Shown: positions 58,318-64,000 of the stretch, piece by piece
Layout: each line of letters opens with the position of its first letter
Numbering within the stretch: the stretch's first letter is position 1
Source: Aquabacterium soli
Lineage (GTDB): Bacteria > Pseudomonadota > Gammaproteobacteria > Burkholderiales > Burkholderiaceae_C
Assembly (NCBI RefSeq): GCF_003933735.1
Contig: NZ_RSED01000017.1
Coordinates: 1-64,000, forward strand
Direction of reading: 5' to 3'
DNA: 64,000 bases
Notes under the pieces: model-generated
What the model was told of the DNA's origin: nothing
Seen by the model: the letters and a program-made list of their open reading frames with translations, nothing else
The model's database searches: none
Translations under genes and position numbers: made by a program

Positions 58318-58342
58318 AAGAAAAAAGCCCCGCGAGTGGGGC
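58318..58342 (-). terminator. Intrinsic terminator after the small-membrane-protein unit
   Basis: On the minus strand GCCCC (58342-58338) pairs with GGGGC (58331-58327) around a six-base loop and is followed by six T residues and TT after one C. It closes the unit that starts with the gene at 58918. Confidence 0.8.
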
Positions 58343-58365
58343 TGGTGCGCTGCGAGGGCCGAGCT

Positions 58366-58425
58366 TTAGTTCTCTGCGGCCGGGATTTTCACGCCAGGCG
58401 CCTTGCGCGAAAAGCGAGCCGCCAT
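58366..58425 (-). CDS. Possible 19-residue basic peptide
   Basis: An ATG with GGGAG seven bases upstream opens a 19-codon frame that begins MAARFSRKAPG and ends in PAAEN and TAA. It lies 34 bases after the membrane protein gene and 23 bases before the terminator, so it would be the last cistron of that transcript. The peptide is basic at its N terminus. No family is known to me; chance is a real possibility. Confidence 0.3.
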   Translation of the reverse strand: MAARFSRKAPGVKIPAAEN

Positions 58426-58459
58426 GACTTATCTCCCACGTTTTGCTGATTGTTAAGCC

Positions 58460-58918
58460 TCAACGTCTCAAAACGAGAAGAATTCCTGCAGTGGCATAAA
58501 TCCCGAACAAGGCAGACCAGAAATTCTTTGCAAGATCATTGTTTGTTTTGTAGAACGCTCTTTCAACAGCTCGTTGTTTTTCGGGCAGCTTTCGAACCCA
58601 CGGCTCAAACGCCTGCATCTCCAACCACGCCCAAGATGGGTATGCCAACGTTGCCACAACTGCCCAGATCGAAGCGGGTACGGGATTTGATTTGACTTTG
58701 TCTAGGAAGTCCTGTTGATAAAGCAAAAAAAGGACAAATGGTGCAGTAACCAGCGCAATATAAATCGCTGATGCCCAGTAGTTTATTGTCTGGTTTCCAA
58801 AAAAGCGCCCACTTTGCTTGTACCACTGCGGTTCGGGTTCGGGTGTTGTTGACTCTAAAATTTTACCCGTTTCCAGGTCAGCATTGCTGGTGCCTTGATG
58901 CAATTGGTCGTTACTCAT
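58460..58918 (-). CDS. Small membrane protein of unknown function
   Basis: The 152-residue product has a hydrophilic N terminus (about 45 residues) and three hydrophobic segments: SAIYIALVTAPFVLFLLYQ, IWAVVATLAYPSWAWLEM and a C-terminal FWSALFGIYATAGILLVL. GGAGG lies five bases before the ATG at 58918. Base composition is clearly AT-richer than the rest of the window, as are the next kilobase and its disrupted gene, which suggests transfer. I recognise no family. Confidence 0.6.
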   Translation of the reverse strand: MSNDQLHQGTSNADLETGKILESTTPEPEPQWYKQSGRFFGNQTINYWASAIYIALVTAPFVLFLLYQQDFLDKVKSNPVPASIWAVVATLAYPSWAWLEMQAFEPWVRKLPEKQRAVERAFYKTNNDLAKNFWSALFGIYATAGILLVLRR

Positions 58919-59077
58919 GAGTGCCTCCAGTGGTTCGAGGGTGAATATGCTCAACTGCCGTCATGAGGCCTGGGCTTGGGTAAGAGGTTTTCACCCGACC
59001 TTGCAAGATGCGTAATACCTTCGATTGCTCCCTCAGTCCGCCATGTTCGGCGGGTGAAGGGAGGCGGGTGATGCTTT

Positions 59078-59527
59078 CTATTCCGACGTCGTAACCTTCG
59101 CCTGGGTGGTAAACCACTTGATTTGAACGCGAGAGTTTTGAGGTTCAGGAACCTTTACGATCCACGGCTTGCCTTTGGGAACTGGCATGGCAAATGAGCT
59201 GGAAAGAATTGAGGGCACTCGTTCGACATCGCTGTCCTGCGCTGCAGCCGCAGCGATGAGCTCTCCCTCGATGAACCCGGTGATAGCGACATGTCTGTGT
59301 TCAACGCTTGCATTTGCAACAGCAACCACAATACCGCCGCGATCCGAGGTGTAAGGCGTATTGGGTTTTCTGTCTTCCCATACATCTACTTCCGTGATTT
59401 TCAGCGCCTAGACGGACTCCTTTACGCTAGCTTTTGCAAAGATCCCAGAGCTGATAAGCGCTGCGGCTATCGAGGCCGCGGCACCAATTGCGGCTACAAG
59501 GATTGCTGCGGAAGTATTTTCAGCCAT
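59078..59527 (-). pseudogene. Membrane-anchored small protein interrupted by an in-frame amber codon
   Basis: From the ATG at 59527 (AGGA nine bases upstream) a frame encodes a membrane helix (AAILVAAIGAAASIAAALIS) and stops at TAG (59410-59408) after 39 residues. The same frame then stays open for 109 more codons, starting ALKITEVDVWEDRKP and ending AKVTTSE. Restoring the amber codon would give one protein of about 149 residues with an N-terminal anchor. The downstream part cannot easily start alone; a GTG at 59329 lacks support. It is probably a nonsense-mutated gene, or two cistrons. I know no family. Confidence 0.55.
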
Positions 59528-59829
59528 GGTGATGGTCCTGTCTTGCGGTTTTTTGGGGGCGCGGATGTCATGAATGCGCACAGCGGGCTACTGGGTAGTT
59601 TGCTATGGTGATCCTGGCTGTCAAACACCAGGCCGTATCGGTCGGTCCAGGGCCTTTCGATAGAAATATCGTGAGAATGGCAGCGGCGTAAGGCTGCTTC
59701 ATTCTTGGCTTGCGTCATGGGCTTCTTGCCCCATCGTGCCCTGTTGTCTTCTCCGCTTTGATCGTGTCAATGTAAATGAAAGATTCTTTCTTGTAACTAG
59801 CCTTTCCCCCCTAGGTTCGCACCCAAAAC
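59528..59829. other. AT-richer intergenic stretch without a gene
   Basis: I find no defensible reading frame between the interrupted gene and the terminator of the hydrolase operon. The stretch is AT-richer than the flanking operons, for example around 59770-59800, and forms the right end of the low-GC islet. It should include the promoter of the interrupted gene on the minus strand, but no clear hexamers stand out. Confidence 0.4.
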
Positions 59830-59859
59830 AAAAGAGGACCGTGCCAAGGCACAGTCCTC
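59830..59859 (-). terminator. Intrinsic terminator of the ABC-transporter/hydrolase operon
   Basis: GAGGAC and GTCCTC (59834-59839 with 59854-59859) form a stem continued by GTGCC/GGCAC after one mismatch, with an AA loop. On the minus strand it is followed by TTTTG. It lies 38 bases past the hydrolase stop codon. Confidence 0.8.
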
Positions 59860-59897
59860 TTCAACTCGATATCCTCTGTACTTGCCGTCGGCAAACC

Positions 59898-60917
59898 TCA
59901 ACTCGCCAGCAACTCCCTCAACGCTTCATCCAGCACCTTGATATCCGCAGGGCTGGTCCCCGGCCCGCCCGCAAAGTGCCCCCACACCGTATCCACCACC
60001 CGCAGTTCCGCGTTCGGCATGCACTCCACCTCCAGCACGTTGTCCTCCGGCGGAAAGTACAGATCTGTAGATGCCGGCATCACGACGGCCTTGGCCTTGA
60101 TGGCTCCCAGCGCAGCCTTCAGGTCACCCTTGAACACATCGTTGTTGCTGATGTCGCCGTTCTGCCAGGTCCACAACATGGTCAACAGGTTGTTGGGATC
60201 GCGCTCCAGGAACAGCCCTTCCCAGAAGCCCACCAGAAAATCCTCCAGCGAGGCATAGCCCATGGTGTCGATGTCCAGCTTCTGGCGGTAGAAGGTCTGC
60301 GAAAAACCCCAGCCCGCATACACGCGGCCGAAGGCGCGCAGGCCTTTGTCAGGCTTGGTGTCGCCGTACCAGCCGTCCTTGAAGGCGGCGTCGGCCTGCA
60401 GCGCCGCCTTGGCGCCTTCCAGGAACACGAAGTTGTGGCGCGAGCACTTGGCCGATCCCTGGAAGGGCAGGATGCGCTCGACCATGTCGGGGTACAGGCA
60501 GCCCCAGTGGTAGGTCTGTAGCGCGCCCATCGACCAGCCCGTCACCAGCTTGATCTTGGTGATGCCGAATTTCTCGGTTACCAGGCGGTGCTGCACGCGC
60601 ACGTTGTCGTAGGCCGTGATGTTCGGGAAGCGCGAGGCGTTGTAGGGCGCAGCCGTGTTGCTGGGGGAGGTCGACAGGCCATTGCCCAGCATGTTGGGGA
60701 TGATGATGAAGTACTCCTCCGGGTCCAGCGCCATGCCCGGGCCGATCAGCCATTCGTTCTCGTAGTGCTGGCCCGAGTACCACGTCGGGTAGATGATCAC
60801 GTTGTCCTTGGCCTCGTTGAGCTTGCCGTAGGTCTTGTAGGCCAGTTGGCAGTTGCGCAGCGTCTTCTGGCTTTGCAGCACCACGTCGCCGAGTTCGTAG
60901 ATGTCGTAGTCTTTCAT
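59898..60917 (-). CDS. MetX-like alpha/beta hydrolase
   Basis: The 339-residue protein resembles homoserine O-acetyltransferase-type alpha/beta hydrolases: LAYKTYGKLN, the nucleophile elbow GWSMGALQ (Ser129), the acid in PASTDLYFPPEDN and the His in VWGHFAGGPG. It lacks the usual acyl-transferase motif context, so hydrolysis of an ester or amide is as likely as acyl transfer. AGGAG lies five bases before the ATG. It is the last gene after a polyamine-type ABC transporter, so it may process the imported compound. The substrate is unknown. Confidence 0.82.
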   Translation of the reverse strand: MKDYDIYELGDVVLQSQKTLRNCQLAYKTYGKLNEAKDNVIIYPTWYSGQHYENEWLIGPGMALDPEEYFIIIPNMLGNGLSTSPSNTAAPYNASRFPNITAYDNVRVQHRLVTEKFGITKIKLVTGWSMGALQTYHWGCLYPDMVERILPFQGSAKCSRHNFVFLEGAKAALQADAAFKDGWYGDTKPDKGLRAFGRVYAGWGFSQTFYRQKLDIDTMGYASLEDFLVGFWEGLFLERDPNNLLTMLWTWQNGDISNNDVFKGDLKAALGAIKAKAVVMPASTDLYFPPEDNVLEVECMPNAELRVVDTVWGHFAGGPGTSPADIKVLDEALRELLAS

Positions 60918-60965
60918 CGCGAGGCTCCTGTTGCGGGAAAAGGTCTGAAGGGGTTCTGGGATGGA

Positions 60966-62153
60966 TCAAGCCGCGAGGCGGTGCGCTTCACTGGTGGCCC
61001 AGCGGCACACGACGCGCTGGCCCACCTGCACGGGTTGCTCGAAGAAGGCGCGTTCTTCCACATAGGCCACGCAGGGCGGGGTGCCGGGCTCGTCGAGTGC
61101 CAGCGTCACCTTCATGTAGATGCCCTGGTACTCCAGCTCGCGCACGGTGCCGGCCACGGCGTTGATGCCGGGCGAGCCGGCCTCGCTGTGCGGCATCACG
61201 CTCAGGCGATCACGCCGCACGGCGAAGGCCACGGTGCTGCCAGGCGCGGCGGGCGGCGCGTCGGATTCAGGCACCAGGAAGGTGGCGCCCTGTGGGCTGC
61301 GCAGGGCCACGGCACCGGGCACCTCGCTGCCGGCGATCACTTCGCCGCGCAGCACGTTCTGGCCGCCGATGAAGCTGGCCACGTACTCGGTGCGTGGCAA
61401 GGCGTAGATGTCGCGTGGGCTGGCCGACTGGGCAATGCGGCCCTTTTCCATCACCACCACCTGGTCGGCCACGGCGATGGCTTCGAGCTGCGTGTGCGTC
61501 ACGTGGATGAAGGTGATGCCCAGCGCGCGCTGCATGCCGCGCAGCTCGCCGCGCATTTGCAGGCGCAGGAACTCGTCCAGCGCCGACAGCGGCTCGTCCA
61601 GCAGCAGCACCTTGGGCTTGAGGATGATGGCGCGGGCCAGTGCCACGCGCTGCTGCTGCCCGCCCGACAGCTGCGAAGGCAGGCGTCCGGCCAGCGCACC
61701 CAGCTGCACCTGCTCGATCACCTTGTCGGCCTCGTACAGGCGCGTCCTCTTGTCGACGCCGCGGGCACGCAGCGAGAAGGCCACGTTCTCGCGCACCGTG
61801 AGGTGGGGGAACAGCGCGTAGTTCTGGAACATCATGGCCGTGCCCCGCTCACGCGGTGACTGGCCCAGCACGTTGGCGCCGTCGATCAGGATGGCGCCTT
61901 CGCTGGGTGTCTCGTGCGCGGCGATCATGCGCAGCATCGTGGTCTTGCCGCAGCCACTGGGGCCCAGCAGGCAGCAGTAGGTGCCGGCCTCGATGCGCAG
62001 GTCGATGCTGTCGACCGCGATGTTGCCATCGGCATAGCGCTTGGTCAGCCCGGCCAGCACGATGCCACCGGTGGCGGGCGTCGTGTGGGTGGAGGCCACG
62101 GGCGTGGTGGCCGGTGTGGGCGGCGTGTGGGCGGAGATGTCTTCGATGATCAT
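60966..62153 (-). CDS. ABC transporter ATPase of the spermidine/putrescine type
   Basis: The 395-residue ATPase has Walker A (LGPSGCGKTTMLRMI), the Q-loop (MMFQNYALFPHL), the signature (LSGGQQQRVALARA), Walker B (VLLLDEPLSALD) and a C-terminal TOBE domain (about residues 300-390), the PotA/CysA plan. It energises the two permeases upstream. The N-terminal 30 residues are a Thr/Pro-rich extension without known role. The ATG at 62153 is 38 bases after the permease stop. The substrate cannot be deduced from the ATPase. Confidence 0.9.
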   Translation of the reverse strand: MIIEDISAHTPPTPATTPVASTHTTPATGGIVLAGLTKRYADGNIAVDSIDLRIEAGTYCCLLGPSGCGKTTMLRMIAAHETPSEGAILIDGANVLGQSPRERGTAMMFQNYALFPHLTVRENVAFSLRARGVDKRTRLYEADKVIEQVQLGALAGRLPSQLSGGQQQRVALARAIILKPKVLLLDEPLSALDEFLRLQMRGELRGMQRALGITFIHVTHTQLEAIAVADQVVVMEKGRIAQSASPRDIYALPRTEYVASFIGGQNVLRGEVIAGSEVPGAVALRSPQGATFLVPESDAPPAAPGSTVAFAVRRDRLSVMPHSEAGSPGINAVAGTVRELEYQGIYMKVTLALDEPGTPPCVAYVEERAFFEQPVQVGQRVVCRWATSEAHRLAA

Positions 62154-62191
62154 GCGGGTCTCGCGTCGTGAGGGCTTGAGATCAGTGGGGG

Positions 62192-63100
62192 TCAATGGCC
62201 GTGGTGTCCGCCACCGCCGGCGTTGCGGCGGTGCTGGATCAGCGCGATGGCGCCCAGGGCCAGGCCGATGATCAGGAAGGAGATGCCGGTGGTGACCGTG
62301 CCCAGCGCGTAGATCGAGGGCGAGGTCACGTTCTGCGTCATGCTCCAGATCTCGATGGGCACGGTATTGCTGGGGCCGGTGGTCTGCAGGGTGCGTGCGA
62401 ACTCGTCGTACGACAAGGTGAAGCCGAACAGCGCGATGGCGATGATCCCGGGCAGCAGGATGGGCAGCACCACCATGCGCAGGGTCTGGGCCGGCGTGGC
62501 GCCCAAGTCGCGGGCGGCTTCTTCGTACGCGGGGTTGAAGCGACCGAACACGGCGAAGGTGATCAGCACGCCGAAGGGCAGCGTCCATGACAGCTGCGAG
62601 CCCAGGGCCGAGCTGTACCAGTTGGTGGGCCAGCCGAACAGGTTGAACATCAGGCCGATGCCGATGCCCAGGATGTAGCCGGGCGCCGTGAGCGCGATGA
62701 TCACCGCGTAGAAGATGGCGCTGCTGCCCTTGACCTGCTTGCGAAATCCCAGGCCCGCCGCCACCGAGAACACCACCGTGACGATGGTGACGATGAGTGC
62801 CAGCGGAATGGAGCGCTGCACGGCGCCGGCGATATCGCCCGTGCTGCCCTCCCACAGTTGGTGGAACCAGTACAGGCTCACGCCCCGCATGGGAAATGAC
62901 AGTGCGCCTTGTGGTCCCTGGAAGGACAGCACGTACATGCACAGCATGGGGCTGTAGAGAAACAGCGCGTAGGCGCTGAAGACAGCGGCCAGGGCATAGA
63001 AGGTCCAGGGGCGGCGGTCGGCGTCGGCGCGGCGTGCGGCGCGCAGCATGGCGCGGGTGGGGGTGTCGGGGGTGGGGGCGGGGGCGCCAGGGGTGCTCAT
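62192..63100 (-). CDS. ABC transporter permease (PotC type)
   Basis: The 302-residue inner-membrane protein has six predicted helices and the permease EAA loop (EEAARDLGATPAQTLRMVVLP), which contacts the ATPase. A cytoplasmic N terminus of about 30 residues with Pro/Thr and a His/Gly-rich C terminus (GGGGHHGH) frame it. It pairs with the permease gene upstream, as in polyamine and iron-type importers. The downstream ATPase gene is 38 bases away. Confidence 0.9.
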   Translation of the reverse strand: MSTPGAPAPTPDTPTRAMLRAARRADADRRPWTFYALAAVFSAYALFLYSPMLCMYVLSFQGPQGALSFPMRGVSLYWFHQLWEGSTGDIAGAVQRSIPLALIVTIVTVVFSVAAGLGFRKQVKGSSAIFYAVIIALTAPGYILGIGIGLMFNLFGWPTNWYSSALGSQLSWTLPFGVLITFAVFGRFNPAYEEAARDLGATPAQTLRMVVLPILLPGIIAIALFGFTLSYDEFARTLQTTGPSNTVPIEIWSMTQNVTSPSIYALGTVTTGISFLIIGLALGAIALIQHRRNAGGGGHHGH

Positions 63101-63133
63101 GGGGTGTCCTTGGTGATGTCGAGATGGCGCTGC

Positions 63134-63994
63134 TCAGCGTGTCTGCACCAGCTCCTTGCGCACATCGATGAACCGGCCGGCCAGGGCCACCAGGGCGGTC
63201 AGCACCACCAGCAACACGACGGCGCTGGCACTGGCCTGCGGGAAGAGCAGGGTCGACACGCTGTCGTACATGGCCGAGACCACCGAGGCCGAACCTCCGC
63301 CGCTCATCACCTTGACGACGTAGAAGTCGCCCATGACCAGTGTGATCACGAAGATGGATCCCAGTGCGATGCCCGATCTGCACAGGGGCAGCACCACCTG
63401 CAGCATCGTCTCCAGCCGGCCGGCACCGGCGTCGCGCGCCGCCTCGAACAGGCTCCGATCGATGCGGCTCATCGCGTTGAAGATGGGCACGATCATGAAG
63501 ATGGTGAACAGATGCACGTAGGCCAGCACCACCGCGAAATCCGAATACAGCAGCACGCGCAAGGGCTCGTCGATCACGCCCACGGCCATCAGCGTGTCAT
63601 TGACCACGCCGTGCTGTCCCAGCATGGGCAGCCACGAGATCATGCGGATCACGTTGGATGTCCAGAAAGGCACGGTGCATACCAGGAACAGGCCGATGGC
63701 TACCGTTCGATTGCGCACGTGAAAAACCAGGAAGTACGCGATGAAAAATCCCAGCACCAGCGTGATCGCCCAGGTCAGCACGGCGAACTTGGCCATCTTC
63801 AGATACAGCTGCACCGTGAGGCCACTGGTCAGCACGTTGCGGTAGTTATCGAAGCTGAACGCAGGTGTGATGTCGAAGCCGTCGGACTGGAAGAAGCTGA
63901 CGATGAAGACGAACATCAGCGGCGCTGCCACGAACAGCAGCAACACCAGTGACAGCGGTGCCAGTTGCAGATAAGGCTTGAAACGGTCGAGCAT
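63134..63994 (-). CDS. ABC transporter permease (PotB type)
   Basis: The 286-residue inner-membrane protein has six helices and an EAA loop (FEAARDAGAGRLETMLQVVLP). It is the partner of the permease gene 33 bases downstream. The ATG at 63994 lies six bases from the window edge, so a longer start cannot be excluded. A solute-binding protein gene, needed for import, is not in the window; upstream beyond 64000 is one possible place for it. Confidence 0.88.
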   Translation of the reverse strand: MLDRFKPYLQLAPLSLVLLLFVAAPLMFVFIVSFFQSDGFDITPAFSFDNYRNVLTSGLTVQLYLKMAKFAVLTWAITLVLGFFIAYFLVFHVRNRTVAIGLFLVCTVPFWTSNVIRMISWLPMLGQHGVVNDTLMAVGVIDEPLRVLLYSDFAVVLAYVHLFTIFMIVPIFNAMSRIDRSLFEAARDAGAGRLETMLQVVLPLCRSGIALGSIFVITLVMGDFYVVKVMSGGGSASVVSAMYDSVSTLLFPQASASAVVLLVVLTALVALAGRFIDVRKELVQTR

Positions 63995-64000
63995 GGGCGA

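Larger units (their letters stand above)
58020..58459. other. Gene-poor stretch with repeats, a terminator and a tiny frame
   Basis: This 440-base gap holds a 13-base direct repeat (58139-58151 and 58204-58216), an intrinsic terminator for the minus strand (58318-58342) and a 19-codon frame (58366-58425). Between 58020 and 58310 I see no reading frame with a start, composition and length that I would defend. Confidence 0.5.

Overview
The window looks like chromosome of a GC-rich betaproteobacterium of the order Burkholderiales, perhaps an Aquabacterium- or Comamonadaceae-like organism. This rests on codon use, the flhDC edge, the mlaFEDACB gene order, an HrcA-type operator in front of rpoH, an exopolysaccharide export protein, a PEP-CTERM protein and a secreted polyhydroxybutyrate depolymerase. 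I see no tRNA, rRNA, CRISPR array or intact insertion sequence. The assignment comes from protein resemblance recalled from memory, not from a search.

Layout. 0-5 kb: start of flhC, complete flhD, then an operon of a ferredoxin-type reductase and two tandem membrane fatty-acid desaturases. A RAYT-like protein follows, with hairpin elements on both sides. 5-16 kb: gltBD (glutamate synthase), a strong terminator, and the full phospholipid-transport operon mlaFEDACB. 16-21 kb: zwf against tal-pgi (central sugar metabolism), then rpoH whose promoter is embedded in a perfect CIRCE element. 21-27 kb: an aliphatic-amide locus with amiE (minus) and amiCR (plus) divergent. The amiE leader carries two small hairpins and a terminator as expected for AmiR antitermination, and amiE is followed by a MoxR-type ATPase and a VWA protein. 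27-40 kb: periplasmic VOC protein, PHB depolymerase, two c-di-GMP enzymes, an EamA transporter, malic enzyme, EpsE-like exporter, an RsmB-type rRNA methyltransferase and a sterol-desaturase-family protein. 40-48 kb: AraC regulator with a DUF2804 protein, a catalytically dead AmiE paralogue, and an ECF41 sigma-factor locus. In that locus the sigma gene and a sigma-region-4/carboxymuconolactone-decarboxylase fusion gene share the same promoter motif, and an NmrA-like epimerase follows. A frameshifted metallo-beta-lactamase-fold gene and a PEP-CTERM protein come next. 48-58 kb: mostly small accessory genes, including transglutaminase-like, lipoproteins, tag, GNAT, PNPOx, VOC, GST and a three-lipoprotein stack. 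58.4-59.9 kb: an AT-richer islet with a membrane protein and an amber-interrupted gene. 60-64 kb: a polyamine-type ABC transporter with a MetX-like alpha/beta hydrolase; its binding protein is not seen and may lie beyond the right edge.

The best candidates for new biology are the ECF41 locus with two matched, nearly leaderless promoters and a sigma4-decarboxylase fusion; the amide operon coupled to a MoxR/VWA pair, together with a second AmiE copy that lost its Glu-Lys-Cys triad; and the RAYT-like gene that lost both its HUH motif and its tyrosine.
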